Below, piece by piece: positions 26,151 to 35,347 of a stretch of 64,000 bases of DNA. The notes beneath the pieces are model-generated. The model worked only from the letters and a program-made list of their open reading frames with translations. It had not been told where the DNA came from and searched no databases. The position numbers and the translations under genes are program-made. The stretch lies in contig NZ_CP023699.1 of NCBI RefSeq assembly GCF_008704495.1, positions 2,170,001 to 2,234,000 on the forward strand, given 5' to 3'. The DNA comes from Streptomyces kanamyceticus. GTDB lineage: Bacteria; Actinomycetota; Actinomycetes; Streptomycetales; Streptomycetaceae. The first letter of the stretch is position 1. Each line of letters begins with the position of its first letter.

Positions 26151-27485
26151 GTGCACGGAACCATGCGTGCCGCGTGCGTCGCGGCGCTCGCGGGGGCACT
26201 GGTCGCGCTGTCGGTGGCACCGGCCGCGACGGCACCGCGGCCACCGGCCGGGACAGCGACCGCGGACGCGACCACGAAGGCGACCACGAAGGCGGCCACG
26301 ACCGACCGCATCACCACATCGACCTCGGGCGAACAGGCGGACGGCGACGCGTTCGGCCCGCGGATCAGCGCCGACGGCCGCTTCGCGGTCTTCACGGCCG
26401 ACGCCGCCAACCTGGTGCCCGGCGACACCAACCACTTCTCCGACGTCTTCGTACGCGACCTGCGCAAGGGCACCGTCGACCGGGTCAGCGTCGGTTCGGA
26501 CGGCGTCCAGGGTGACGGGGACTCGTCCGCGCAGGCCATCAGCGCCGACGGCAGGTACGTCCTGTTCCGCTCCCACGCCAGGAACCTGACGCACTGGGAC
26601 ACCCCTCCCCCGGACGGCGCGGGCGACGACATCTACCTGCACGACCGGCGCACCGGCAGCACGAAGCGGATGAGCGTCGCCCTCGACGGAGGCACCGCCT
26701 ACGCGGCCAACGCCACCATGTCGGCCGACGCCCGCTTCATCGCCTTCAACGCCAAGGCCGACCGGATGGAGACCGACCCGCCCGACCTCTTCGGAGCCGT
26801 GTACGTCCTGGACCGCCGCACCGGCGCCGTGGAGCGGGTCACCAACCGGGCGCGCCCGGACAACCCCGCGCTCCTCCAGGGCCTGAGCGCCGACGGCCGC
26901 TACGTGGCGTACACCCAGCTCGTGCCGCGCAGCTCGTGCGGCCGCACGCTGGTCCACGACCGTCGTACGGGCACGGAGGAGCAGGTCAACGTGAAGCCGG
27001 ACGGCACCCCCGCCGCGCGGTACGCGATGCCCGCTTCACTGTCCGCCGACGGCAGGACCATCGCCTTCGACTACTGGGGCGACGAGGAATTGGTCCCGGG
27101 CGAGACGCCGAGCTCCGCGTCCACCGTCTACGTCCGCGACCTGCGCAAGGACGTCACCCGGCGCGTCAAGGCCGGTCCCGCGGGCGAGGACCGGGTGCGC
27201 GAGCCCGAGATCAGCCCGGACGGCAGGTACGTGGCGTACCACGCGGATCCGCGCCTGACGGAGGGGCGGCTCGGCCCTGCCAACGTCTACCTCCGCGACC
27301 TGCGCACCGGCGGCACCCGGCTGGTCAGCGAGTCCGTCAACGGCGGGCCCGTCACGGACCTCGCCGTTTCGGTCTCTTCCGTGGGCGCCGACGCCCGGTA
27401 CGCGGGCCTGTCCAGTGAGTCGGCCCAGCTCGTCCGCGACGACACGAACAGCCACTTCGACGGCTTCGTACGCCGCCTGCGCTGA
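26151..27485 (+). CDS. Secreted TolB/WD40-like beta-propeller protein
   Basis: Protein of about 444 aa with a Sec signal peptide (MRAACVAALAGALVALSVAPAATA region) followed by a Thr/Ala-rich linker and a propeller of PD40/TolB-type blades. The blade signature ISADGRY or close variants (LSADGRY, SPDGRY, SADGRT) recurs about seven times, each followed by DVFVRDLRKGT- or VYVLDRRTG-like strands. Such proteins bind ligands or act as scaffolds outside the cell; no enzyme motif is visible. GTG at 26151 has GGGGGG just upstream; ATG at 26163 and 26112 are alternatives with a weaker site or poor spacing. It is probably monocistronic. Confidence 0.8.
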   Translation: MHGTMRAACVAALAGALVALSVAPAATAPRPPAGTATADATTKATTKAATTDRITTSTSGEQADGDAFGPRISADGRFAVFTADAANLVPGDTNHFSDVFVRDLRKGTVDRVSVGSDGVQGDGDSSAQAISADGRYVLFRSHARNLTHWDTPPPDGAGDDIYLHDRRTGSTKRMSVALDGGTAYAANATMSADARFIAFNAKADRMETDPPDLFGAVYVLDRRTGAVERVTNRARPDNPALLQGLSADGRYVAYTQLVPRSSCGRTLVHDRRTGTEEQVNVKPDGTPAARYAMPASLSADGRTIAFDYWGDEELVPGETPSSASTVYVRDLRKDVTRRVKAGPAGEDRVREPEISPDGRYVAYHADPRLTEGRLGPANVYLRDLRTGGTRLVSESVNGGPVTDLAVSVSSVGADARYAGLSSESAQLVRDDTNSHFDGFVRRLR

Positions 27486-27590
27486 GCCCCCGAACAACGC
27501 AGGTGGTTTTCTCCGTGGACGGGGTAGCGCTTCCCTCTACAGATTCACGGACCATACTGGTCGGGCCCCGACCACACACAGAACGAATCC

Positions 27591-28742
27591 ATGGCCAAAA
27601 ACAGCACCTCATCGACCACCGTCCCCGACACCGCGTGGCTCGGGCGCGGGCGCCACTTCGGGCCCGAGCCCGAGCAGGACGTCCGACGCAACCTGATCGC
27701 CCTCAAGGCGGCCGGGGTGCTCGATGACTTCCTGGAGCTCGACCCCGTCGAAGCCGCCCGCTCCACCGTCCTGCACCCGCGGGACGAGTCCGCCGACCCC
27801 GGCCCCTCTGCCCGCCGTCTCTTCGAGGCCCGCTGGCAGGCGGCCGAGGACGTCACGGTGCGCGCGCAGCTCACGACGTACGACCCGGAGGCCCGCCGCA
27901 AGGAGGGCGAGGGCGTCACCTGGGTGCTCGCCGCCGAGGCCGAGCAGGCCTGGGACCTGAGCTGGCCCTCGCCCGCCACCATGTTCTGGCCCGACAGCGA
28001 GCGCGTCGCCTGGGACCACGACACGGCGGCCGACGTGCGCCTGCGGACGACGAACCACCTGCCGAAGGACGACGACGAACTGCGCCGCAGGCTGCGGGAG
28101 TGCGCCCGGGAGAGCTGGTACGTCCACGTCGTGGTGCACGAGGCGATGACACCGGACGCGGCGGGCCAGCAGCCCGTCTCCGTCTTCCTGCCGCCGGGCC
28201 TGCGCCACCGGGTGGTCGAACACCGGGGCACTCCGGAGCAGGCGCAGATCGCCGACTTCGCGATGAAGCGCGAGCTGAGCGTGCGGATGCCGCGCGGCGG
28301 CGCCGTCGTCCTGCCCTCGTCCCCGCGGGAGCCCGACTACGACGTGGACCGCTTCACCGTCCGCAGCGTCTTCCTCGACGGCTCCGAGCCGACCGAACTG
28401 CTCGACAGGATCAAGGAGTTCGCCGCGCTGCCGCGCCCGCTGACCGCCGACGCGGAGCGCGCCCTGACGCGGCTTCGCCAGGGCTGGCACCTGCTCACCC
28501 AGGACGAGGAGCTGGTCCACGCCCAGGGGATGGTCACCAAGTACGCCGAGGCGCTCGAAGCCATGACGCAGTCCTGCGACCTGTACCGGGAGGCGGCCGA
28601 GGCGGCACAGGCCGCGCTGGCCGACTCGGCCGGGGGCGACGGCACGCTCCGCTCCCCCGCGCCGGGCCACGTCAAGGCGGAGGGCTCACCGCTGAGCGCC
28701 CTCACGAAGGCGTTCGGCCGCTTCCGGGACCCGAACAAGTAG
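27591..28742 (+). CDS. Conserved hypothetical protein
   Basis: Soluble protein of 383 aa of unknown function. No signal peptide or membrane helix is seen. It begins with a Ser/Thr-rich stretch and has mixed alpha/beta character throughout (for example WHLLTQDEELVHAQGMVTKYAEALEAM near the end is likely a helical hairpin). The last 40 residues are Gly/Ser/Pro-rich with a basic end. Codon use is like that of its neighbours. The GNAT gene begins 36 bases downstream, so they could be cotranscribed. No motif supports a function. Confidence 0.7.
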   Translation: MAKNSTSSTTVPDTAWLGRGRHFGPEPEQDVRRNLIALKAAGVLDDFLELDPVEAARSTVLHPRDESADPGPSARRLFEARWQAAEDVTVRAQLTTYDPEARRKEGEGVTWVLAAEAEQAWDLSWPSPATMFWPDSERVAWDHDTAADVRLRTTNHLPKDDDELRRRLRECARESWYVHVVVHEAMTPDAAGQQPVSVFLPPGLRHRVVEHRGTPEQAQIADFAMKRELSVRMPRGGAVVLPSSPREPDYDVDRFTVRSVFLDGSEPTELLDRIKEFAALPRPLTADAERALTRLRQGWHLLTQDEELVHAQGMVTKYAEALEAMTQSCDLYREAAEAAQAALADSAGGDGTLRSPAPGHVKAEGSPLSALTKAFGRFRDPNK

Positions 28743-28778
28743 GAGCCAGGTGATCCCCGACGGCAAGGCTGCGGCACC

Positions 28779-29576
28779 ATGACCGAAGCCGAGACCGACC
28801 TGCCGCTCCGCATGGAGCGGAACCTCGCCGAGCACGCCTGTCATCTGCACCGGAACCTCGCGGGCGCCTCCGTCACCGAGACCGGTGATCTGCTGGTCGC
28901 CGACAGCGGGCTCCGCGACGACACCTTCAACATCGTCGCGGCCGCCCGCTTCACCCCCGGGTCCGCCCGGGAACGCGTCGCGGAGACGGTCGGGACGCTG
29001 ACCCGCACCGGCCGCCCCTTCTCCTGGTGGGTCGGCCCCGCATCGGCGCCCGGCGATCTCGCCGAGCACCTGGCGTCCTTCGGCCTCCGGGCGTCGGAGA
29101 CCGAGACCGGGATGTGGCGGGACCTGCGCGGCGCGCTGCCCGCCGCGTACGCCGAAGGACTGGACATCCGTCCGGTGACCACCACCGGGCAACTCGCCGA
29201 CTACGCCGCCGTCTTGGCGGCGAACTGGGACCCGCCCGCCGCGACCGTCCGCCGTTTCTTCGCCGACGCCGCCCCCTGGGCCCTGGCCGCGGACTGCCCG
29301 GCCCGCTACCTCATCGGGTACGCGGGAGGACGCCCGGTCTGCTCGGCCGAGGCCTTCCTGCACGCCGGCGTCGCCGGGATCTACAACATCTCCACGCTCG
29401 CCGACGAGCGCCGCCGCGGCTACGGCGGCGCCATCACCCTGGCCGCCCTGCGCACCGGGCGCGACGCGGGGTACGCGACCGCGGTCCTCCAGGCGTCCGC
29501 CGAGGGCGAACCCGTCTACCAGCGCCTCGGGTTCGAGGCCCGCGGGCACTTCACGGAGTACGCCATCGGGTCCTGA
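28779..29576 (+). CDS. GNAT family N-acetyltransferase
   Basis: Protein of 265 aa. The N-terminal half is a degenerate GNAT-like module; the C-terminal half is a complete GNAT domain with strand [20 protein letters not shown], where RRRGYGG is the acetyl-CoA pyrophosphate loop, followed by [18 protein letters not shown], the usual last helix-strand block with the catalytic-type Tyr. The substrate is unknown. ATG at 28779. It is followed by a 340-base gap that carries a probable small RNA. Confidence 0.85.
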   Translation: MTEAETDLPLRMERNLAEHACHLHRNLAGASVTETGDLLVADSGLRDDTFNIVAAARFTPGSARERVAETVGTLTRTGRPFSWWVGPASAPGDLAEHLASFGLRASETETGMWRDLRGALPAAYAEGLDIRPVTTTGQLADYAAVLAANWDPPAATVRRFFADAAPWALAADCPARYLIGYAGGRPVCSAEAFLHAGVAGIYNISTLADERRRGYGGAITLAALRTGRDAGYATAVLQASAEGEPVYQRLGFEARGHFTEYAIGS

Positions 29577-29606
29577 GGGGCCATCAGGCGGACGAAAACC
29601 CGGCGG

Positions 29607-29636
29607 TTCGAAACCATCTCCCGGATGGGCTAGGAT
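29607..29636 (+). promoter_or_regulatory. Probable HrdB-type promoter of the small RNA
   Basis: TTCGAA (29607-29612), an 18-base spacer and TAGGAT (29631-29636), which fits the Streptomyces housekeeping consensus at the -10 box (TAgrrT). It points to transcription starting near 29643-29645, inside a region with no coding frame. Confidence 0.5.
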
Positions 29637-29644
29637 CAAACCTG

Positions 29645-29798
29645 CCACCTCGCGCCGGAGTTCCGGTCGAGGGACCGGCGTTGGTCGTCCAAGGAAAGAC
29701 GCCCCACTTCCTGTGGGGAGATGCAGGTGCAAGGCCTGCCCAGCGCTCCAGAGCTCAAGACAGGCCCCGGACTCCGCACTGCGGAGTCCGGGGCCTTT
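29645..29798 (+). ncRNA. Candidate small structured RNA with tRNA-like hairpins
   Basis: About 150 bases between a promoter-like pair and a strong intrinsic terminator, with no plausible protein. Three successive hairpins can be drawn: CCGGT/ACCGG (29663-29678), CCCCAC-ttcct-GTGGGG (29702-29718) and GCAGG-tgcaagg-CCTGC (29723-29739). The last has exactly a five-pair stem and seven-base loop, like a tRNA T-arm. No complete cloverleaf or acceptor stem is found, so it is not called a tRNA. I do not recognise the family. Alternative: a long leader or attenuator of the DUF2267 gene, but the terminator sits before it. Confidence 0.5.
29763..29798 (+). terminator. Intrinsic terminator of the small RNA
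   Basis: GGCCCCGGACTCC and its exact complement flank a small loop (29763-29795), followed by TTT. The stem is at least 13 perfect pairs; the loop bases could pair further. Confidence 0.8.
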
Positions 29799-29915
29799 GT
29801 CGTTCCTCGAACACGTCATCCCTGCGGGGGACGTTGTTGCTCCAGAGGCGCGCGGCAGACATCAGACCGCCAGGTCCGGGTATTCGGAGCCAGAACCGGA
29901 CCGGGAGGAATCAGC

Positions 29916-30308
29916 ATGGACACGTCCCTGGAAGCACTGCTCGATCAGGTGCGCGAGCGCGGTGACTTCACGAACCGTCAGCAGGCGGCGGGCGCCGTGG
30001 AGAACGTCCTGGTCATTCTGGGCGCCCACCTGGTGGGCGACGACCGTACCGATCTGGCCCGGCTGCTCCCCCAGCGGTGCGGGCCCCTGCTCGCCGACGC
30101 GGAACCCGCGAGCGAGCCGTTGACCGCCACGGAGTTCGTCGACGCGGTGGCCTCGCGCACGGGGGACGACACGGCCGGTGCGCGCCGCGCGGTCACCGCC
30201 GTACTCGGCACGCTCGCGGAGGCGGCCGACGACGCGCTGCTTCGCCGCATCCTCATCCAACTCCCGCCGGGCCACGCGGGCCTGTTCGGCCGCACCGAGC
30301 CGGGCTGA
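29916..30308 (+). CDS. DUF2267 domain protein
   Basis: Small acidic helical protein of 130 aa. Two repeats of the DUF2267 type can be seen: FTNRQQAAGAVENVLVILGAHL with LARLLPQRCG, then TGARRAVTAVLGTLAEAA-like helices with RILIQLPPGHAGLF. The fold is helical with function unknown; homologues are often near stress or membrane genes. ATG at 29916 follows GGGAGGAA. The VanZ-like gene starts 32 bases after the stop, so the pair may be one operon. Confidence 0.8.
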   Translation: MDTSLEALLDQVRERGDFTNRQQAAGAVENVLVILGAHLVGDDRTDLARLLPQRCGPLLADAEPASEPLTATEFVDAVASRTGDDTAGARRAVTAVLGTLAEAADDALLRRILIQLPPGHAGLFGRTEPG

Positions 30309-30340
30309 ACCGGCGGGCACGGACCTACCTGGAGGCACTG

Positions 30341-30907
30341 ATGGCACGGAGAGGTCGTTCCAAGAAGCCGAATCAGCCCGAGGAAACGAGTGGCGTGGCG
30401 TCCCGGCGCGCGGCACCCCTGTCGCCGTGGGCCAGGGCGGCGACCATGCTGGTGGCCTTCGTCGGCATGGTCGGGTTCGCGGTGGTGCTCGCCCGCCTGA
30501 CGCTTGAGCCGTCCGCGGCCTCCGAGGCGCTGACCCACAGCAACTTCACCCCGGGCGACTCGATCGGCGGCTATCTCGAACAGCCCGCCTTCCGCGACAC
30601 CGTCAAGCAGCTCGGCGGGAACGTCCTGCTGGGCGTGCCGTTCGGGCTGCTGCTGCCCGTGGTGCTGCCGCGCGCCCGCGGCCTGGTGCGGGTGGGCGTC
30701 GCCACGGCGCTGACCATGGCGCTCGTCGAGCTGGCGCAGGGCGCGTTCGTGACCGGACGCACCTTCGACATCGACGACGTCATCCTCAACACGGCCGGGG
30801 CGCTGCTGGGTTACCTCGTCCTGGGCCGCCGTCTCGGCCGCGCCGTGCACCCGCGACGGCACCACTGGTGGCACCGCTTCACCCAGCGGGACCCGGCCGA
30901 CGTCTGA
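30341..30907 (+). CDS. VanZ family membrane protein
   Basis: Membrane protein of 188 aa with about four helices and a basic Lys/Arg N-terminal tail of about 30 residues. VanZ features are GNVLLGVPFGLLLPVVLPR, ALTMALVELAQ and the loop TGRTFDIDDVILNTAGALLGY, in which the Asp-Asp-Asn set is highly conserved. VanZ proteins can lower sensitivity to teicoplanin or related lipoglycopeptides, but most homologues are uncharacterised. ATG at 30341 follows GGAGG. It converges on tatA. Confidence 0.85.
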   Translation: MARRGRSKKPNQPEETSGVASRRAAPLSPWARAATMLVAFVGMVGFAVVLARLTLEPSAASEALTHSNFTPGDSIGGYLEQPAFRDTVKQLGGNVLLGVPFGLLLPVVLPRARGLVRVGVATALTMALVELAQGAFVTGRTFDIDDVILNTAGALLGYLVLGRRLGRAVHPRRHHWWHRFTQRDPADV

Positions 30908-30925
30908 ACCGGGGCGGTCCTTCGG

Positions 30926-31192
30926 CTACGGCTTGACAGGGGGAGTCGGCTCGGCAGGGGTCGTCGGCCGCTCCGTCGCCGTCTCGGTCTGCTCCGTCCT
31001 GAGGACCGTCGCCTCGGGCGCGGCCTCCCCGTCGGCCTTCATCGCCTTCGCCTCGCTCTTGAGGATCCGCATCGACTTGCCGAGCGAGCGCGCCGTGTCC
31101 GGCAGCTTCTTCGAGCCGAACAGCACGACGACCACGATCGCCACGAGCAGCAGATGCCACGGCTCCAGTGCGTTGCGGAGCAACCCACCCAC
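30926..31192 (-). CDS. tatA: Twin-arginine translocase TatA-family subunit
   Basis: Protein of 88 aa: a short N-terminus ([13 protein letters not shown]), one membrane helix [13 protein letters not shown], the conserved Gly-Ser hinge [17 protein letters not shown], an amphipathic helix and a disordered Thr/Pro tail. This is the TatA/E layout; TatA oligomers form the Tat translocation channel. Streptomyces secrete many Tat substrates. GTG start at 31192. No tatB or tatC is nearby, so this is either the main tatA or an additional paralogue. The start faces the LCP gene across a 97-base divergent promoter region. Confidence 0.9.
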   Translation of the reverse strand: MGGLLRNALEPWHLLLVAIVVVVLFGSKKLPDTARSLGKSMRILKSEAKAMKADGEAAPEATVLRTEQTETATERPTTPAEPTPPVKP

Positions 31193-31213
31193 CTCATTTC
31201 CGCCTCTTGATGG

Positions 31214-31237
31214 TTGCTACATTGCGCAACTGTACAA
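31214..31237. promoter_or_regulatory. Imperfect 24-bp palindrome between tatA and the LCP gene
   Basis: TTGCTACATTGC followed by GCAACTGTACAA, centred on TTGCGCAA. Seven of the twelve half-site positions match. Its place in the divergent promoter region suggests an operator, perhaps for a MarR- or TetR-type protein; the protein is not known. Confidence 0.35.
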
Positions 31238-31289
31238 CTAAGGGGCGGGTCAGTCCTCCCCTCCGCATGAGCGATTCGAGGGCGCACTC

Positions 31290-32780
31290 ATGACGACCGG
31301 CCGACAGGAGAATCCGGCGCGCCGCAGGCGGAAGGCCCCGCCGTCCCGGCACGGCAGGAAGCGGCGCAGGCGGCTGCGGCTCGTACTCGGCATCGCCCTT
31401 TCGCTGCTCGTCCTCGCCCTGGCGGGCGGCGGCTGGATCTATCTGCGGCTCTCGGGGAACATCGAGACGTTCGACGCCGACGGGCTCGCCAAGAACCGTC
31501 CGGACGCCGCGTCGTCCAAGGGCGAGAACGTCCTCGTCATCGGTTCCGACGCGCGCACCGGCGGCAACTCCGCGCTCGGCGGCGGGGACAAGGACGACAT
31601 CGGGCGCTCCGACACCGCGTTCCTGCTGCACGTCTACGCCGATCACCGGCATGCCGTCGCCGTCTCCATCCCGCGCGACACCCTGGTGACCATCCCGCCG
31701 TGCAGGCTCCCCGACGGGAGCTGGACCCAGGAACAGCCCCACACGATGTTCAACGCGGCCTACTCGGTGGGCCAGACCGCCAAGGGCAATCCGGCCTGCA
31801 CCCAGAACACGGTCGAGAAGCTGACCGGACTGCGCGTCGACCACACCGTCGTCATCGACTTCAAGGGCTTCGCCTCGCTCACCGACGTCGTCGGCGGCGT
31901 CGACGTGTGCCTGCCCAAGGACGTCTACCAGGGCAACCTCAACCCGCACCGCACCACGCGCGGCGCGAAGCTGTTCAGCAAGGGCGAGCAGAGCGTCTCG
32001 GGGCAGAAGGCCCTGGACTACGTACGGATCAGGCACGGCATCGGCGACGGCTCCGACATCGGGCGCATCAAGCGCCAGCAGGCGTTCGTCTCCAGCCTGC
32101 TCAAGAAGGTGAAGGACGAGGGCTTCACGCCGACCAAGCTGCTGCCGCTCGCCGAGGCTGCCACCAAGTCCATGACCGTGGACCCGGGGCTCGGCTCCGC
32201 CGACAAGCTCCTGTCGTTCGCGATGTCCCTCAAGGACATCGACCTGCACAACACCCAGTTCATCACGATCCCCTGGCGGTACGAGGGGCAGCGCGTCGCC
32301 ATCGTGGAACCGGACGCCGACGCGCTCTGGGCCTCGCTCAAGGACGACCGCACCCTGGACGGCGCCGACGCGGGCGGCGAGCACAAGGAGGGCAAGGCGA
32401 AGCAGCCGAAGCCCGCGGCGGGGGACGGGATCAGTGTCGCCGTCCAGAACGGCACCACCACCGACGGGCTCGCCGCGCGCGCCGCCAAGACCCTCAAGAA
32501 GCACGACTTCACCGTCACGGCCACGACCGACGCGGCGAGCAGGGATCACACCACCACCGAGATCCAGTACGGCCCGGGCGCGGGGCAGAAGGGCCGGGCC
32601 GAGGCCCTCGCCACGCTCTTCCCCGGAGCCGAGCTGAAGTCCGTCGCCGACCTGACGCCGGGCACGGGGCTCCGGCTCGTCCTCGGCAGTTCCTACCGGG
32701 GCGAGCAGCCCTCCGCCGACCTCACCAAGGACACCCGCTCGGCCGCCGACAACCCCTGCTCCGACCTCTCCTACGGCTGA
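31290..32780 (+). CDS. LCP family protein with C-terminal LytR_C domain
   Basis: Protein of 496 aa: a long Arg/Lys-rich cytoplasmic tail, a membrane helix (LRLVLGIALSLLVLALAGGG), an LCP catalytic domain (VLVIGSDART, RSDTAFLLH, SIPRDTLV, MFNAAYSVGG-like block, VVGGVDVCLP, LDYVRIRHG) and, after a Lys/Ala/Gly linker, a LytR_C domain (ISVAVQNGTTTDGLAARAA onward). Two conserved cysteines (PPCRLPDG and NPACTQNT) are typical of actinobacterial LCPs and may form a disulfide. It attaches glycopolymers such as teichuronic or teichulosonic acids to peptidoglycan. ATG at 31290. Convergent overlap of ten bases with the P-type ATPase. Confidence 0.9.
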   Translation: MTTGRQENPARRRRKAPPSRHGRKRRRRLRLVLGIALSLLVLALAGGGWIYLRLSGNIETFDADGLAKNRPDAASSKGENVLVIGSDARTGGNSALGGGDKDDIGRSDTAFLLHVYADHRHAVAVSIPRDTLVTIPPCRLPDGSWTQEQPHTMFNAAYSVGQTAKGNPACTQNTVEKLTGLRVDHTVVIDFKGFASLTDVVGGVDVCLPKDVYQGNLNPHRTTRGAKLFSKGEQSVSGQKALDYVRIRHGIGDGSDIGRIKRQQAFVSSLLKKVKDEGFTPTKLLPLAEAATKSMTVDPGLGSADKLLSFAMSLKDIDLHNTQFITIPWRYEGQRVAIVEPDADALWASLKDDRTLDGADAGGEHKEGKAKQPKPAAGDGISVAVQNGTTTDGLAARAAKTLKKHDFTVTATTDAASRDHTTTEIQYGPGAGQKGRAEALATLFPGAELKSVADLTPGTGLRLVLGSSYRGEQPSADLTKDTRSAADNPCSDLSYG

Positions 32781-35347
32781 GCCTGCCGGGTCCGGACGCC
32801 GACGAGCACGAGGACGTACACCGCGAGGATCCCGGCGAGCAGCGCGTAGTACGGCAGCGGGAGCGAGGTCAGGCCGAGCGGGCCGCCCAGTGGGGTGAGC
32901 GGCAGCAGGACGCCGATCGCGGCGAGCGCGGCGGCGGCCGCGCGCAGGGGTCCTGGCGCGGGGCGCGGTCCGGTGCGCAGGAGCAGGATCACCAGGGCCT
33001 GGGCGAGCAGGTTCTCGGTGAACCAGCCGGAGTGGAAGGCCGCCGCGTCGTCCCACGCGCCCGCGGTGAGCGCGAGCGCGCCGAACGTGGCGAGGTCGGC
33101 AAGGGCGCCGAGCAGGCCGTATCCGGTGATGAACCGCAGGAAGGAGCGGGGGCGCAGGACGGTCGGGCGGCGCAGGGCGGCGGGCGCGGGGCGGTCGTGG
33201 GCGAAGGCTAGCTGGGCCGCGTCGAAGCACAGGTTCTGCACCAGGACCTGGACGGGCAGCATCGGCAGGAACGGCAGGAGCAGCCCCGCGGCGAGCATCG
33301 CGATGACGTTGCCGAGGTTCGAGGAGAGCGTGATCCGCAGGTAGGTGGCGATGTTGCCGCTGCTGTGCCGACCGGCGGCGATGGCGTGGCCGATCGCGGT
33401 CAGGTCCTTGTCGGCGAGCACCACGTCGGCGCTCTCGCGGGCCACCTCGACACCGCCGCGCGGGCAGATGCCGACGTCGGCGGCGCGCAACGCGGGCAGG
33501 TCGTTGACGCCGTCGCCGAGGAATCCCGTGGTGTGGCCGTGCCTGCGCAGGGCCGCGGTGATCCTGGCCTTGTGCTCGGGGGTGCAGCGGGCGAAGACCG
33601 TGGTGGTCGCGGCGAGTGCGGCGAGCGCCTCGTCGGTGAGGGCGTCGATGCGGTCGGCGCCGACCACGTCGCCCGGGTCGAGGCCCAGGTCACGGCAGGC
33701 GCGGGCCGCGGTGGCCGGGTGGTCGCCGGTGAGGACCTTGACGGTGACGCCGCGCTCGGCGAGGCCCGCGAGGGCGTGGTCCGCGCCGGGCGCGAGCGCG
33801 TCGCGGAACGCGACGAGGCCGCGCAGGGTGAGGCCGCGCTCGACAGCCGGGGTGTACTCGCCCGTGCGGGCCGGGCGCTCCGCGGTGGCGACGGCGAGCA
33901 CGCGCAGCCCGGCCGCGGCCCTGCGCCCGGCGTGCGCGAGCACCTCCTCGCGTTCGGCGTCGGTCAGCGCGCAGCGTTCCACGACCGACTCCACGGCACC
34001 CTTGACGATCAAGGTGCGCTCGCCGAGCGCGCCCGGCATGCGGACCACGGCGGTGGACACGCGGCGTTCGGGGGTGAAGGGCAGCGCGGCCACGCCGTCG
34101 TGGGCCATCGCCTCTTCGGGGTCGACGGCGTCGAGGAGCGCCTCGTCGAGGGCGTCGGGTGCGGGCAGGTCGGCGAGTTGCAGGGTCCACCAGGCGTTCG
34201 CCGCGGCCCAGCCAAGGACGTCGGGCGCGTCCTGTCCCGCGGCGTCGTAGGCCCCCGCGACCTCGGGTCTGTCCTGGGTGAGCGTGCCGGTCTTGTCCAC
34301 GCACAGCACGTCGACCGCCCCGAGGTCGTGCAGGGCGGGCAGCCTCCTGACGATCACTCCATGGGTACGGGCGAGCAGCGCGGCGCCCCGCGCCAGGCAG
34401 GTGGTGACGATGACCGGGAGCATCTCCGGTGTCAGGCCGACGGCGACCGCCACGGCGAACGGCAGCGTCTCTAGGCCCCGGCCGCGCAGCGCCGCGTTCG
34501 CCATCAGGACCAGCGGCGGGGTGATCAGCATGAAGCGGATCAGGACCCAGGAGATGCCGTGCACGGAGCGGTCGAAGGCGGTCGAGGCCCGTGGCCCCCG
34601 GCCGGTGTGGGCGGCGGCGAAGCGGGTGCCGGCGCCGGTGGCGACGACCACGGCGGAGGCGCTGCCCGAGGCGACGCTGCTGCCCTGGAAGCAGAGGTGC
34701 GGCGGGGTGAACGCCCCGTCGGCCGTGCCCCCTCCGGGGCCGGGCGGCTCGGTCGCCTCCTTGGCGACCGGGGCGGATTCACCGGTGAGCGCCGACTGGT
34801 CGACGGTGAGTCCGTGCGCGCGCAGCAGCCGTACGTCGGCGGGCACCAGGTCGCCGGGGCCGAGCCTGATCACGTCTCCCGGCACCAGTTCGTCGACGGG
34901 GGTCTCACGGGTGCGGGGCGCGGCCTCGGCCGTGTCCCTGCGCCGCACGGTGGCGGTGCTCGCGACGAGTTCCCGCAGGTGCCGCACGGCGTTCTCGGCG
35001 CGGTGCTCGCCGTGCGAGCGCAGCGCGCAGCTGACCGCGACGAGCGTGAGGATCACACAGGCGGTGCCCCAGGAGGCGACGGCGGCGGAGACCAGGCCGA
35101 GGACGAGCAGGACCGCGGTGAACGGGTCGCGCAGGCTGCGGACGAGCCGGACCGGCCAGGAGACCGTGCGGTGGGCGGGCAGCGTGTTCGGCCCGTACAG
35201 GGCGAGGCGCTCGGTGGCGTCCTGTTCGGTCAGGCCGCGCGGGGTGGCGTCGAGGGACCGCAGGACGTGCAGGGGGGTGAGGTCGCCGGGGCCCGCGCCG
35301 GGCAGCCGGTTCTTCCGTGCCGCTCGCGGTGCCAGGCGCTCAGGCAC
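32771..35347 (-). CDS. Magnesium-type P-type ATPase
   Basis: P-type ATPase of 858 aa. The actuator TGES is in SALTGESAPV, the phosphorylation site is CVDKTGTLTQ, KVLTGDH and GDGVNDLPALR are the hinge motifs, and the membrane motif VGLTPEMLPVIV is that of the MgtA/P3B group rather than heavy-metal or calcium pumps (no CPC or PEGL). About ten helices are visible and there is no N-terminal metal-binding domain. The likely role is Mg2+ import, but Ni/Co transport cannot be ruled out. The GTG start at 35347 lies within the end of the ArsR-type gene (eight bases of overlap), so the two form one operon and the regulator probably controls the pump. Confidence 0.88.
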   Translation of the reverse strand: MPERLAPRAARKNRLPGAGPGDLTPLHVLRSLDATPRGLTEQDATERLALYGPNTLPAHRTVSWPVRLVRSLRDPFTAVLLVLGLVSAAVASWGTACVILTLVAVSCALRSHGEHRAENAVRHLRELVASTATVRRRDTAEAAPRTRETPVDELVPGDVIRLGPGDLVPADVRLLRAHGLTVDQSALTGESAPVAKEATEPPGPGGGTADGAFTPPHLCFQGSSVASGSASAVVVATGAGTRFAAAHTGRGPRASTAFDRSVHGISWVLIRFMLITPPLVLMANAALRGRGLETLPFAVAVAVGLTPEMLPVIVTTCLARGAALLARTHGVIVRRLPALHDLGAVDVLCVDKTGTLTQDRPEVAGAYDAAGQDAPDVLGWAAANAWWTLQLADLPAPDALDEALLDAVDPEEAMAHDGVAALPFTPERRVSTAVVRMPGALGERTLIVKGAVESVVERCALTDAEREEVLAHAGRRAAAGLRVLAVATAERPARTGEYTPAVERGLTLRGLVAFRDALAPGADHALAGLAERGVTVKVLTGDHPATAARACRDLGLDPGDVVGADRIDALTDEALAALAATTTVFARCTPEHKARITAALRRHGHTTGFLGDGVNDLPALRAADVGICPRGGVEVARESADVVLADKDLTAIGHAIAAGRHSSGNIATYLRITLSSNLGNVIAMLAAGLLLPFLPMLPVQVLVQNLCFDAAQLAFAHDRPAPAALRRPTVLRPRSFLRFITGYGLLGALADLATFGALALTAGAWDDAAAFHSGWFTENLLAQALVILLLRTGPRPAPGPLRAAAAALAAIGVLLPLTPLGGPLGLTSLPLPYYALLAGILAVYVLVLVGVRTRQAQP

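Noticed and set aside
29601..29760. tRNA gene, suggested by GGTTCGAAACC and the T-arm-like hairpin
   Set aside because: No acceptor stem, D-arm or anticodon arm can be assembled in the proper order; GGTTCGAAACC overlaps the probable -35 box.
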